64,000 nt of DNA from Dipetalonema caudispina (GCA_013365325.1 JABVXV010000130.1:62001-126000), one strand, 5' to 3'. Shown: positions 1-14,200, counted from the first letter of the stretch. Made by a program: numbers and translations. Notes: generated from the sequence alone by a model not told the origin.

Positions 1-859
1 TAGCGCGAAATATGTACGTATTTTATAGTTTACGCTAAACTCCTATGTTTCTATTTCTATTATGTTTGTGATTAATACTTGGAAATGTACGCATTCTCTT
101 GCGTAAATATAAAAATATAATTTTGTTCCGTTGGCTCATCCGCCAGAAACGTACGTGTTTTGGTGTATAAGTCAATCCTCCGTAATTTCATCCTTTTACA
201 TTTCCATTAAAAAAAACCGACATTGAAAATAATAGACAAACGAATATTATGAGTTAAGGGTTCAGTTCAGAATTTGAAATCATTCATAGTGTTGCCAAAA
301 ATTGCCTTGTAAAGTGATAGTCATCATCTTTACACGCATTGCTCATCGAAAAGGCGAGATGGGATATATAATATTTAGGGCAAACTTTTTAATAGTACTT
401 ATCATTAATTATTATCTCTGATAAAAAGCTTCTAAATTGAGGAAGATAAGCGCTGATAAGAAAGGAAGGGAACTGTTACTGTACGGGAAGAAGGATAGAA
501 CAGGTTTAAAAAATGTTGATTTGCATATATGAACAGAAGAGAGAATGACTTGAATGATATTTCAATTGAGATACTGGAAAAATAGCTAATCCCTCCATTT
601 AAGATGACAGTATAATAATCCTAATTTATCTATCAAAAATGAGAGAAAATTTGATTAATAATGAGTTAGTTAATGGATAGCGTGTATGCGTATGCATGTG
701 AATTGCTTCATTTCATTTGTTTGCTGTTCGTATTGTGCGAGTTGAAAAGAATTGTAGAACGATTCATCCACGACGGTACCAGAACAACAACAACAACAAC
801 GACGACATCGTAGTGACAGCAGCAAGACAGGTGGCAACGCGACACGATACAGAGGAATC
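1..859. other. Non-coding 5' flank of the DIS3L2 gene
   Basis: AT-rich sequence with no convincing exon on either strand. It holds a short run of ACA/ACG triplets at about 785-808 and ends in an acceptor-like GATACAG 9 nt before the ATG at 860. It presumably contains promoter and 5' UTR of the exoribonuclease gene; no core promoter element can be assigned with confidence. Confidence 0.5.
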
Positions 860-3800
860 ATGTCATCCAGCAAAAAGTGCATTGCACCAATAGCCCGAGA
901 TACGCCACCCTCACGAACTGTGAGTTTCAATGAATTAAGTGGTGGCAAGGAAGGGGCGCGGATGTCCCTCAGTGTGGAAGAACTCGCGCTGTTGGATGAA
1001 ATTCAACGTCGAGGACGAGTCAATTCTTCCACAGTAAGTTATTCAGTTTGACCGAAGAAGGAGCAGTGAGATATTATAGTGCTAATACCGTGCATCATAA
1101 GGAGATTCAGTAGATTATAGTAATCTAACCTGGATGAATCTTATGAATCCAACTTAGATTGGCGTTATATAACGTGTTGATCAAAATGTGTGAATTTAAT
1201 CTGAATTTATTTCATACAGGATTGCAATATTGTGATCGGTATCCATTTGCTTTAGGGCTTGCGAACAGGGAAGATCAGTGTTTCGGAATTAATGGGATGT
1301 GGCGATAAAAACGCCGACAAGAAGAGACGAAAAAAAGATCGAAGTGGCTCGCTAGTGATTGAAAACAACAATGACCGCCACAACCGTGCACCGTCGATGG
1401 TTGAAACATCAAGTCACGGAATATCAGTCGATCCCGCCACTCTTCTTGATGTTGCAGGATGGAAGATTCCTCCACTACCACCAGGACTTGTCTCAATAAG
1501 TAACTTTTTCGATTATTTGTTTGTCATTCATCTCAGCAAGACAATGATCGCTTACCTTAATACTTTTATTGGGATTAATTATAGTTAATATGTCGTTATT
1601 CTGAACATTGTTATTATGGATTATTCCAATAGAGTAAACGGTGTTGTGTCCATAGATGTAACTTTTCCAAAGAAAGTATTGCAAGTTATTAACTAAAAAA
1701 AAAAGATATTCCTTTGATATTTTTTTGTTTCTCTTATAGCTCATGAAGCAGATCGTCGTCCATATCCATCAGCTCTTCCCACATGTATATTTGAAAAAGC
1801 GATGAAAGCAGCTGCAATCGTTCACGCCGGTTCACAACTATCACCTTTATCTACTGGACATAATACTGCTGGTACAGTTGTTTCTTAATGTAAAAAAAAT
1901 AGTTTATCGGAATGGAAGAAAGATTTCAAATTTTATTGAAAGATAAGTTACACTAAATTGAAATATTTTCGACTGAGAAAGTGATAAGAATGACATTATC
2001 GGGTATCCCTTTTAGCTGTATGTTTAAGGCGGCGGTAGCGGAGTAGCAACATATGGGAATACGATTCAGTTACCACCACTGGAATTGATTCGACTATTGC
2101 CGCCACTTTCCCCGATGTATCCACTGGTTTCAAGCGGGATGCAACGACCAACAACACCTGCATCATCGGCGCATGGCATCTTTGCCCATGGTTTGGGTCC
2201 TCAAAGACAAGGTAATATTAGTTATGTTACGGTCAACCGATTGAATTTGGAAGTACCCGCTGGTAAGCTTTCTCTCTCATCTATCTCTCTGCAGAGATGA
2301 TAGCAAGAAGTCCCCATAAGTAGGCCATGCAAGAAACAACAGAAATGAATAGGAAGAACAAATTGTGTTGGTTGTGGGACCAGCCATAGCTCAGTTGGTA
2401 GAGCGGAGGACTGTAGAGTATAAGCTGACATCCTTAGGTCGCTGGTTCGAATCCGGCTGGCTGGAGAGGTGGTCTTTTTATAACGCCGAGATATTGTGGT
2501 TACTGTTGTCCATGTATGTTTAACAATAGTTAATTCGGAATAGCTGTAGGTGATTTATCATCCAACGTTGACACTTTTAAATGGTATTAAGCTCTCAAAT
2601 ACTTGGTTTGTAAAATGAAAGTTGAAGTGAAATAACAGTTAAGTAATTACTCTACTAGCTTCTTGTGAACGATCTATAAGCGAGTTAGGCAGGGATGAAT
2701 GGTAATTCTCAAATTCTTCACTTTTTTTAAATAAGTATGAATCATATAACCTACCTCAAATATAAAACTTCTGATCAGTGCGCTATAGTGCTGCAGGACT
2801 TGGTACGAATTAAGTTTCAATTTTATAGCTCTATATGTTTGCTCCCATTACTACACGTTGTGGTGATGGCGACTACGGCAAACAAACATACGCAAGCATT
2901 ACGTAAGAATAGTCCGTTCATATTATTTCTTAATATTAATTTTTTTCATTAGCTTATTAGGAATTAATATCTGTTTGAGATATTCCCTGATATGATTGAG
3001 AATTTATTTAGCCACGTATTATTTCAAGATTGTATTTTTATTTGTTTGCAAATACTTACTACACATTAATAATCATTTATAGGCAATAAGAATGGTGGTT
3101 TTGGTGCCGCTGGACATCACCAGTATCTCAATAGTCTACATGGCATGCAAGGTAATGCTCCTCAGGGTAATGGGAATAACCAGCAGCGAAGTATTCAGCA
3201 AAATCAGAAAACTCGTAAACCCTTTTTTATGCCTTACATGAGCTTGGATGCGGTAAATCGTGGATTAGCCAATGGAGATCTCATCAAGGTATGCTTCTAT
3301 TTCTTGCGAGTAGGTGTCATTAATACGTTCATTTTTATTCTCCTAGTATCTCTTGACTTCTTCCATCCCACTACTGCTTTATTATAAATGTTCAAAGACG
3401 TGAAGAAATTTCATTTATTGCATTGGACTCACTTAAGGGTGTTTTGCGTGTTAATCAACGTAACTATGAGGAATCATTTGTGGACAATCCTATGGGCGAC
3501 GAACAGCAGGATATTTTGATTCTTGGTGTCCATGATCGTAATCGTGCACTTCACGGTGATGTTGTCGTTGTTCGCATCAAAGATAGGAACTGTTGGGTTG
3601 TAAGCTATTCTTTGATTTGTTATTTGTATCATTTTGTTTTATATTGTTTTTCATGATGGTAATGTTAAGGTTCGTGATGCACTGTATGAAGCATGGCGTG
3701 GTGGAAATTTGAAAGCTCGTGTCGATGATAATGGTCAGCCATTGACTATTCCGCCAATCAAGCGTAGCGATTACGAAATAGAACTTTCACCAGCCGAACT

Positions 3801-6800
3801 TCTTGATGTAAATTTTATTTTCCGAAGAACTTTAAATCTTTAGAAGTTTATTATCTTGCAACTTATCTGCAGTCAAGAATTTCCACAAAGTTTTTCGTCT
3901 TCTAGTTGCCTACATGCGTTGACAAATGCATTTCAAGTGAAAAGTTGAAAGAAGAAGTGCCTGTTACAAGGAATCGACGGTATAGTCGTGAGCAAATGCT
4001 ATGTATTGCTGCAAAGGTTATTATCAGAATGCTGTTTTGAATCCCTGTTTTTGTGTTATCCATGGAACTCCTAATATTTATGTTGAGGATGCTGGATTTC
4101 ATTTCATTCCAGCTTGAATTGGAACGTCGTAAACGAGTTGTAGATGGCGACGATGGTATTGACCCGGTAATTCTGAGCACTCTATCCAGGCTCTCCATCG
4201 TAAAACGAACTGATTCACCAACGTATGTAGAAGTATTCTTTATTTCGGTATTTCACCGACATCTAAAATAATAATTGTCAGAATTTAATAAATATATTTT
4301 AAGAGGTCTTTCGCAGTCTGGAATATCGGCGTGTGGTACTCCTGTTTCAAGTTTGGGAGCGGGTGCAGTAACGGCACGGCGTAATGGAACTGGTACAAGT
4401 GGGTCTGTGCAGCGACGATCAAATTACCGGATTTTATCGGATATGCCGGATGAAGACTGGGGAATTCCTGACATGTGCCTTCAAAAAACCGCCGAGGTTA
4501 ATCCAAACATTGCGTTATTAAAGACATCTATAATTAATTTGTTGGTGTCGATAGTATGACATGTTTCACTTATTTAAATTATGAATAATTGGGTCGAGAC
4601 TTCGTACCTGTCAGAATTTTCAGGTAGTTTTCATTAGTGAGCAGAAAAATTGTCGAGCTGCAGTAGGCATGTTAAAAATGATGGCTGACGGGAATCGTAA
4701 TTGGGCACTTTTCTCACCGGGTGATTCACGAATGCCACGGATGATGATACCAGCGGAGCAAACACCTGCTACGTTTTTTGACCGTCCGCAAGATTTCGCG
4801 AAGTTCATTTATGTGGCACGAATGGTAGAGTGGCAAGCGACAGCGCAGTTTGCACGAGGGTGAGCAACTTCTAGCTTACTGCTGATACTTGTTCTTAAGA
4901 AGCTGTGTCCTGCTGCATAAATCAGTGATATGTTTAGGAAGTTATATAAGAGCCTCGGTATGGCAGGCGACGTAGAAGCAGAAACAGAAGGCTTACTATT
5001 GGCGAATGATGTTGATACCCGAGAATTTTCACAAGCTGCGCTTTCGTCACTTCCAATTACCGAAGCAGTGGAATGGAAAATTGATGAAGTTCGTTTTCGT
5101 TGAATGCCAAATCGATGGAATTGATTTGATAGATCTAATTTGGTTATTAGAATACTCCTATTAATTTTATTCGTATTCGCTGCATATCTATCATAGAATC
5201 GTATGCTACGTTTACAGAAAGAGTTCAAGTATCGAAAGGATTTCCGAGATGAAACTGTGTTCACAATCGATCCAAGTACAGCACGAGATTTGGACGATGC
5301 CCTCCACATAAAACCGATTTCGGACTGTGATAGAGCTGGTAATCCTGGTTGGGAGGTAAGTTGCAACAATGCCTTTAAATTTGCGTGTCATTTCTTAGAA
5401 GTAGAAAATATTGGCAAAATTTCAGGTTGGTGTCCACATAGCTGATGTCTCGCATTTCGTGCAGTTCGGCACCGAACTTGATCATTGGGCTTTTAGTCGT
5501 GGCACATCGGTTTATCTCGTTCACAAAGTTAGTCTAATTCCACTTCCACTGTTGTCATAGTGTTCAAATTTAGACATTTGTTTGAGATTTTCAGGTGATT
5601 CCAATGTTACCACAAATACTTTGTGAAGAATTATGTTCACTAAATCCGAATGTCGATCGACTGACATTTTCGGTGGTTTGGAAGATGAATGATCAAGGAG
5701 AAATATTTGATGAATGGTTTGGACGTACAATTATTCGGTCTTGTTGCAAGCTGTCTTATGAATGTGCTCAGGCAAGCAGATTTGGTTTTCGTCTTCTGAC
5801 TCTTCTTCTTGTACTGAAACTGGTTTTTTAAGAAATCTTATCTGATATTTCCAAGTTTATTCTTTGTAGGATTTTATCGTTCATCCAGAAAAAAATTTCG
5901 TTGCATCCGAATTACCAAAAATTTTCAATGGCAAAAAGTCGGATGAAGTGAAAGAAGCAGTTCTTCGCCTGCATAAGGTATTCTTTGCAAATAATTTTGA
6001 TGCTTTTTAATTATGTTTCAAATGGTGTTGTTTGTAAGTCGAACTTTTTATGTTGAGAGGTAGGAAAGAATATCCTATCTGCTTAAGTAAGATCTAGACT
6101 TCATGGAAGTAGTTAATTCTCATACTTCGAGCTTATTCTCAACAAATCGATATCCTAGTCTGCTTAAGTGACCGAGAATCAAAACTATGCCTGTATTATC
6201 ATCTGGTTTTGCAGATTGCAATCATCTTGAGAAAAAAACGATTTGAAAACGGATCTCTCTATCTTGATATGCCCAAACTGAACTTCACACTTGATGAGAC
6301 GTCAGGAATGCCTAACGGTCTTTCTCTTGGGGAAGTAGGTTTCTTGATGTTTTTTTCTTTTGTTGTCCTTGCGCAAATTTTAATCTATGTTGAGGTTACT
6401 TCATTGTAGCGCAAGGAAGCGAATTTTCTTGTGGAAGAATTCATGCTATTGGCAAATATAGCTGTAGCTCGGAAAATTGAATCAACATTTCCGAAGACTG
6501 CACTTTTACGACGACATCCACCTCCGAAAATAAAAGTATAATTTTCTCGTGTTTTTTGTTAGAATTTATAAAAAAGTGCTTGCTGAGTTTTGTTTCGAAG
6601 GTCTTATTGATAATGCTAAATTTTATTGGGAATTCATCTCCCCTAAATGTTTTCTTAAATGTTGTTCTTTAGATGTTACGCGATATTTTGGAGAAGTGTG
6701 AAAAGGTCGGCTTCATAGTAGATGGTTCCTCGAGTGCAACAATTTCTTCAAGCTTGCAAAAGTATGAAGGAGGCACTGAATTGAAGCTGACTGTCGTTCA

Positions 6801-8466
6801 GGTAATACGAATAGTGGTATATGATTAAAAAATAAAGATCAAAGTATATTTTTTCATAAAACTGTAAATAAACAGTGTGAGATATCAGCTTTTTTTTAGA
6901 TGCTGACACATTTACTAATGAAATCAATGCAATTGGCTCTATATTTCTGCGTTGGTTCGTTGAAAAACCGATCTGATTATGCACATTACGCTCTCTCTGT
7001 TCCGCTTTATACTCATTTCACTTCACCAATACGTCGATATCCAGACATTATGGTTCGTTGATCGTTATAATAAATATGAGTATGGCTTATTAGTAAAATT
7101 TTGTAAAATTAAATTTCGCGATCCAAACAAGTCATTTCGGAGTGTTTAGATTGTTTCATAATGTGATGCTTACTAATTTTTGGGATTAGAATATCTAGGG
7201 AATTTGAAAATCTGAAAAAATTCAAATATATTTATGAAATATCGTAAGAATTTGTTATTTTTTTTGTAGATAAGGAACAGTTTTTAGGTACATCGTTTTT
7301 TGTCAGCAGCACTCGGTTATTCTCCTGCGCCGAGTTTGACTGTGAAAGAGGTTGAAACTATAGCAAGTCATTGCAATGATAGGAAATTAACCGCAAAAAC
7401 AGTTTCGGAAGCAAGTGATGATATGTTCTTTGGTGTTTTCATTAAGGTCTGTTTGGTTTTTGTTCCAATTCCTTGTGTCAATTCTTTAAGAATAGGTAAT
7501 ATAACAGAGATGATTTAGTCGTTCTATTCATTTATTACTGAACGTGAAATTTAGGAATGTGGGCCGCTGACGGAACGTGCTGTGGTAATACAAGTACTAG
7601 ATGCTTCTTTCGATGTTCTGGTCGTAAAGTATGGTGTTATAAAGCGAGTTTATACCAGTGTATGTTTTTTGTTTAAAACATTTCGCGGGAAAAGATAAAG
7701 CTGAGGAGTTGTTCTTTACAATTTTATTAAATTGACAAACTCTATACCACACTTGAATGCCATAATGTTTAGATTGTCTCTTAGTTTAAATAGTAACGAC
7801 AGAGTGATTTTAGAATGCATAAGTTTTAAATGTTTTGATTATTCTGTCGAGGAATAATAAATAAATGAAGCAAACACTAGTGTCGTCCATCCTAAATATT
7901 GTTGTTATCGTTGCTTTTATTTTTTAATGATGCTGATGTGTAGGGGAATGTAGCAATATATGGAATGATGGTAAAGTGTGTTTCAATAAAGACAGTGATA
8001 GTAGATCTCAGGGAAGCGTACATATTTTCCTAATTTTTCAATCTTGTAGCGTTTACGACTGGCACGTGAGCCACGATTTATTGAGGGTCCATGCCCATCG
8101 CTTATTCTTTATTGGGATTCCACTAGTGATGGTTCAAATGCTGCCATCGAACAAGTTATTTCGATGTGTGCTATTGTGGAAGTAGTCCTTTCCGCACTTC
8201 CGGAACCAACGAAATATCAAGTAATTACTTTATTTACAACTATTGTTACAGTAAAATCTTGTCAAGAAAGAACGTATTGTATTTTCAGTGCCAATGCTAT
8301 AATGTTCACTTACCTATATTAATATGTGCTATGCTATTTCTTGCATTCTTTTGCCCAATTATGTTGCAAGTGCAATGTATCATCTATTCTTCAGGCAGTG
8401 TTGAAGCAACCAGTTAATGGTGAAAAGTTGTTGTCCTTGGCGGAGGTTATAGCTTCGGTAAACTAA
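860..8466 (+). CDS. disl-2: DIS3L2-type 3'-5' exoribonuclease (RNase II/RNB family)
   Basis: Predicted 1,206-aa cytoplasmic exoribonuclease; the DIS3L2 family degrades 3'-oligouridylated RNAs without the exosome. Exons: 860-1033, 1256-1499, 1740-1871, 2029-2211, 3083-3288, 3438-3599, 3670-3807, 3906-4016, 4113-4222, 4304-4496, 4624-4859, 4938-5088, 5197-5355, 5426-5527, 5595-5771, 5870-5977, 6215-6334, 6410-6535, 6673-6801, 6900-7052, 7288-7446, 7555-7659, 8050-8220, 8395-8466. Residues 1 to about 270 are low-complexity; cold-shock-type domains follow. The RNB domain begins near 685 and carries the intact acidic motif [10 protein letters not shown] (D705, D711, D713, D714), so catalysis is expected. 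The end ([11 protein letters not shown]...[22 protein letters not shown]) matches the DIS3L2 S1/C-terminal region rather than DIS3 or DIS3L1. Intron 15 uses a GC donor at 5772. The N-terminal extension is longer than in the human protein (885 aa). N-terminal exons are less certain than the rest. Confidence 0.93.
2380..2465 (+). tRNA. tRNA-Tyr (anticodon GTA) with a 13-nt intron
   Basis: The acceptor stem CCAGCCA (2380-2386) pairs perfectly with TGGCTGG (2458-2464). The D-arm is GCTCAGTTGGTAGAGC, the anticodon stem GAGGA/TCCTT, the anticodon GTA at 2413-2415, and the T-arm GCTGG-TTCGAAT-CCGGC at 2441-2457. A 13-nt insert at 2417-2429, one base 3' of the anticodon, is the position expected for tRNA introns, and tRNA-Tyr genes commonly have one. 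Removing it leaves a normal 73-nt tRNA including discriminator A2465. The gene lies inside intron 4 of disl-2 in the same orientation. Confidence 0.95.
2475..2479 (+). terminator. RNA polymerase III terminator of tRNA-Tyr
   Basis: Run of five T residues starting 10 nt after the tRNA discriminator base, the usual Pol III termination signal. Confidence 0.7.
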
Positions 8467-9672
8467 AAGATGGTGATGTGAGAGAAGCTATCACTGTCTG
8501 TTTGTGATAATAATTGATACCCGGAAAAAGTGTTGGCGGCAATAGCAGTAGGAGTGAATCATAAATAAGGCAAGGCAACTATTTTTTATTCGCCTCACAT
8601 TTCATCTTTTCATTGCTTTGTTAATTTTGTGTCTTTTCTATCAGAAAAAAAAATTATTCAAAAAAAAGAAATCCATTTTTTGGAACACGTTTGTTTATAG
8701 ATATAAATATTAGAACTGATCCTGAACAATGTGGATTTCTGAATTATTGCATCGAATCTCACGTGTCATCCTGGGTTTTCTCATGTTAAGAAAATAATTG
8801 TAATTCTATGAATAGTATATAATATTGTACATTAGTTGATAATTATGCTGACGAGATGAGAATATAGATTGTGATCCTACAGGTATCGGTCTTTCTCCCG
8901 TTTCCCCTGTTCCTGTATTTTATAATACTGCTGTAAGATGTGCAGTGATGTATTTTTTATGCACGCATACCAGAATATCAATCGTCTTTTTTGTCATCCT
9001 GAATTACTATTGTTTAGTAACTTATTTTTGTTTATTTTTTCTTATTCTTGCTTTTTTCTTTGGAGAGTAAATTAGCTTGCTGTCATTTTTGCTTCTGTTT
9101 TCGGTATTCATTTTCGAGTTCTTTTGTGTAACATTAAACATTTCAGCGACTTATTAATTCCGCTTTCATCCTCGATAAGGGTTTGTTTGTAGATGCATGC
9201 GATTGCTTGCTTAGTACATGATCATGGGTTTTACCACTGACATTTATGATGCGGAATGATCAGTAGTATTGCCGTTTACAAAAGTTCTCTTTTACATCGT
9301 TCCATTGTTTCGTTCATATTCGCATTAAATTATTCTAAATTGCATGTATTGTTCAAAATGGTTGCCATCCTTTAACTATTTGAAGAAGTATTGCGGTGTT
9401 CCTGAAATATTTATACCTCTTGCAATCGTTCTATGTTTACACATATGATAAAAGGAGGGAATGATTTTAACAACAAGTAAATCGGTATTATAAAAACATT
9501 TACCTAACAAGGGAGTTACTAGACAGTTCAGCAGGGCAAGGGGCTTCCATAGTTTTTAAATGTTCGATGTCGGGGTTTTTCGTCATGGATATCTGCATGA
9601 TATCAGATGTACATGTGCTGGGAGATGTAGACCGCATTAGTTTGGTTTAGATGTACCCGAAGCTTGTTTAGC
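8467..9672. other. Intergenic: disl-2 3' UTR and NEMF upstream region
   Basis: No exon recognised. AT-rich with many short T runs and no canonical AATAAA close to the disl-2 stop; the variant AATAAG at about 8566 is the nearest candidate. The spacing of about 1.2 kb between two co-oriented genes neither proves nor excludes an operon. Confidence 0.5.
9664..9671 (+). promoter_or_regulatory. Candidate spliced-leader acceptor of the NEMF gene
   Basis: TTGTTTAG ends one base before the ATG at 9673. A pyrimidine-rich AG directly before a start codon is what nematode SL trans-splicing produces. Inferred from sequence only. Confidence 0.5.
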
Positions 9673-11164
9673 ATGAAAAACCGATTCTCAACTTTGGATG
9701 TGTTTGCTGTGGTTCATGACTTGAAGGAACTGACTGGTCAACGTGTTGTCAATGTGTATGATGTCGATCCTAAAACATATCTTATACGGATTCAAAAGTA
9801 CAGTTTCCAAGCAATTAATTAATTATGTTCTCTTCAGTATGGTAGTAAAGGTTGGGAAATAAAGCGGGATAAAACTTATATATTAATATATATGTATATA
9901 TGAATCTTACAGGCCAGATGAGAAATGCTTCATCATGTTGGAATCCGGATGTAGGATTCATAAAACCACATTTGATTGGCCTAAAGCACAATTCCCTTCG
10001 TCTTTTTCTATGAAACTTCGGAAGCATATCAGGCATAAGCGATTGGAATGCGTTACACAGCTTGGTGTTGATCGAATTATCGATATGCAATTCGGCTTTA
10101 ATGAACATGCATGTCATGTGGTACGTTGTGTGATTTTTAGAGATTATTTCTACGACTAATATGCTAGTTGGTAGCTATAAAAATAATAATTTTGGTAAGT
10201 GTTTGAAAGGAATATCTGGTCCCTTCATCTAGCGTAAAAAATGAATCAATTTTATGGTTTAGACAGGAAGTTTAATGATCAATTAACAATGAAAATGTTG
10301 ACTTATTTTTCACCTAAACATTTAGTGATTCTCTGTTCGAGTCGAAGAAAAACCCGTATTCTTGCCCTGATATTAATCACTGTGAGTTTATATTTCTAAT
10401 GGTATGTTTTATATCTAATGTTACCTTTTGTGACAGATTGTTGAGTTATACGACAGAGGCAACGTGCTGTTAACGGACAACAATTACACCATACTTAATG
10501 TGTTACGGCCGAGAACTGACAAGGAAACGGATATGCGTTTCTCTGTTCAAGAACAGTTACTATTTTCACCTTATCTTCTTTGATGTCACCCTTCCATTTT
10601 TCACAATTTTCATTTAGATATCCACTTCAAGCTGCACGACAAGATGTTAGTTGCCCAACCAAAGATCAACTGATGGATAGATTAAAGAAGGCCAAAAAGG
10701 GTGAATCGGTGAAGCGGTTTCTTGCTCCCCTTACTCAGTATGGTCCTACTTTAATTGAACATTCATTGAGAACCGTTGGTGTTGCTCAAAATGCTCAGGT
10801 TTGGATACTTTGATATTGTAAGGGTGACATGTTTTGGACAGTTTTGTTCAATTTGTAAAATATCTCGCAAGCATAATTCGGTAGGTGTACTAGAAGTGGG
10901 AATTTTTCTAATTCAATAACTCGAGTCGTTATCGTGGGATTTAGAGCTGATCATTTTTTTTGCGATCTCGATTAGATCGATATTCTTCACTGTGATTTAA
11001 TGTTTTTAATTTCCCATTCATTCCCATCCGTTTTTCAACTTTTGCGGCATTGCGTTGTATCAAATCTTTCAAAGTTAGGAAGAAAATGTTATCCTCTTTT
11101 TCTGTGATTGTTGGAATTCAAACCTAAAATCTTATGTTTTCTATATCTTGTTGTCTTCTTAACA

Positions 11165-11201
<37 letters not shown>

Positions 11202-14200
11202 TTCATTATCTTGTCTTATTGCAATGCCCATCAGTTCAATTGCATTCTTTTTAAGTGAAATAATCCCAGTGAAATTTAGGATTACTTTCTGAAGTTATTT
11301 TTACAGTAAAATGTACAATTTGACAATCCATGAGATATTTCAGACATGGGTTTTAGAACGTTACTGCTTGACTTATGACCTAGGGTCTAGAAGTACTGGA
11401 GGAAAATGAGTTAGATAACAAGGAGAAAGGAGATGAAGGGAGGCTGTTCTTATTAATATAACAATCTACTTATTATTGATATTGGTATAATCGCCAAAAC
11501 AATGACTAATGGATTGTTTGATATTGGTAATACACTGGTGGACTGTATGATACTGATGATAACAGTTTTCCATAATGATAGTACTGAAATTTAAGATTGG
11601 TGTGAATATCAGCATGGAGGAAAATGGTGCTGCAAAACTACTCGAAGCCCTTCAATTAGCTCATCAGATTTTTAATGAAGTTAGATATACTGCAACGCAA
11701 GGATTTCTGATATATAAAGAAGATGCAAGAATGGATGGCGTTATTGTCGAAACATATCAGGTTTGTTTAACTTTACGCGAATAATCCAATCCTGTTGATT
11801 TCCAATCATCTAATTTAATTGTGTAATATATCTTTTTCAGGAATTTCATCCATTCATGTTTTCGCAGTTTGCCGGGATGCTAACTAAACATTTTAATTCA
11901 TTCTCGGAGTGTGTTGATGAATTCTTCTCCAAACTGGAGTTGCAAAAAGCTGATATAAAAGCTCTAAATGCAGAAAAAGAAGCAATGAAGAAACTAAATA
12001 ACGTTATGAAGGATCAGCAGGTGTAGTATTCGTTTCGATTATTAAACTGTTCTATTTCTGAAAGGAATGTTATGTGCACAAAACGCGTTTCTATACGTGG
12101 AATTTAATTAGTGAACAACTTTTATTATTAATGCAGGATCGAATAGCAGCTTTAAAAGTGGCACAAGAGGAAAGGGAAGAAATGGCCGAATTGATTGAGT
12201 TAAACAATGATTTGGTGGATAAAGCTTTGCTGGTTATTCGATCAGCTATCGCTAACCAAGTAATATTATCTTGTTATCCAAAGATTCATTTCCAAACATT
12301 TAAAGAAATTCTCAAAAATTGATCAGTACTCTGATTTCAGCTTAGCTGGGAGGCTATCGACGAAATGAGAGTAAATGCCTGTGAAGCTGGCAATCCAATA
12401 GCTGCTTCTATCATTGGCTTAAATTTAAATTCAAATGAAATGACACTACTGCTCAAGGATCCGTATCGTCCAGAAGTTGATCCTAAAAAGGTAATTATAG
12501 TGCAGGTATTATAATGGGAAAATAAGCCAATTCAATGCTGGTCTTGTGATCAGTATCGGAAGAGATCCTCAGTCTTCGTGGTTTAAAAACATGTAGAATA
12601 AATGGGAAAAAGTGCAAACATATAGTATATATTTGTTATTTAAGGTAACCATCGATATTGCTTTGTCATCCTATCAGAACGCTAGGAAGCTTCATGCTGA
12701 GAAAAAAGCTGCACAACAAAAACAGTGGAAAACAATTTCTGCTTCATCGAAAGCGTTGAAATCAGCCAAAGCGAAAACAAAGGAAGCACTGGAAGTGGTA
12801 GTGTTTACATTTTTACGATTAATTTAGACCAAAAAGGAACCAGTAGAAATGAGTTGTTAGTTTACCGGAAGGTTTGGCTCATCAGTTTTTCCCATTGTGC
12901 TCTCCTGTCTTTTTTTTTTATTTTCGCAGTTTTAAGGTCCACACAAAAGCTGAAGTTATGAAAAAGCGACGTGTGATGTGGTTTGAAAAATTTTTCTGGT
13001 TTGTCAGCTCCGAAAATTATTTGGTAATTGGCGGTCGCGACGCACAGCAGAATGAGCTACTCGTGAAGAGGTAGATTTGAAAATTTGCCACTTGTTCGTC
13101 GCTTATTTTTGGATAGATGTTGTGGTGAAGCGAAATGAATTTCCAAAGGTTCTAGGTATCTTCGACCAGGTGATATTTATATGCATGCTGATACACGGGG
13201 TGCATCATCCATTATTATACGCAATAAATTGGGTGGTGGTGATATACCACCACGAACTTTGAATGAAGCTGCTACCATGGCCGTTTGTTATTCCTCTGCG
13301 TGGGAGGCGAAAGTAACGACCTCAGCGTGGTGGGTTCATCAGCATCAGGTTGCATATTCGACGTTATTATTTAAGTCATTACAGGTTTAAGACGGCAAGA
13401 ATGATTCATTAGAAGGTAGATTTAGAAAGAGATAAGTATCTCATTACGATGATGTTATTAGGTTCAGTATTGTGCCATAAAATGATCACAAATTGTTAGA
13501 TCATTCATCACTTATTTTATTATCATTTATGATCAAAATCAATTTTTGGCAGCCTATAGCATGAAAATATATCGTTTGTCGGAGATGCCTAATAAGCACG
13601 TTTTCTGGATGTTATCTGAAAAATGATTGAAATGAGGCGAGATTCAAGATTAAAAAACTTTAGCCGTAATCACATAGTATTGCAGGTTTCAAGAACAGCA
13701 CCAACAGGTGAATATCTAACTCCAGGTAGCTTTATGATACGTGGTAAAAAGAATTATCTACCAACATGTCAGTTGCAAATGGGGTTTGGTGTAATGTTTC
13801 AATTGGATGAGGAGTCACTAGAAAGACATAGAGAAGAAAGGAAAGTTGCTCCTGTGGTGGCAGCAGAGGACGGTACTGTGAACCAAGGTGATGGTGAAGA
13901 CGACGGAATTTCCTTAAGTGGAAGTGGAAGTGAAGAAGAAAAAGATTTAGATATGCAAATTAACGATTTTCCTGATGTTCAGGTAAGAATTTTAAATATC
14001 CAAGTTTTGAGTCTGAAATAGCTAATGAAATGTTGCATAATTTTCTTTATTTTTAACATCCAGTAATATATTGAGAAAGACAATTGCAAGATCTTTCGTG
14101 TTTCTATCGTGCTTAGTGTTTTTGAAAGCTTTAAAAATTGAATGTAAAGGTTGAGGTGTAGAGAGAATTTTTCCTTCAGGTGCAGAATCTCAAAATCTGC

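Noticed and set aside
4809..5369. 186-codon open frame on the minus strand
   Set aside because: It lies antisense over two well-supported disl-2 exons and the intron between; its composition follows from the opposite strand and no family is recognisable.
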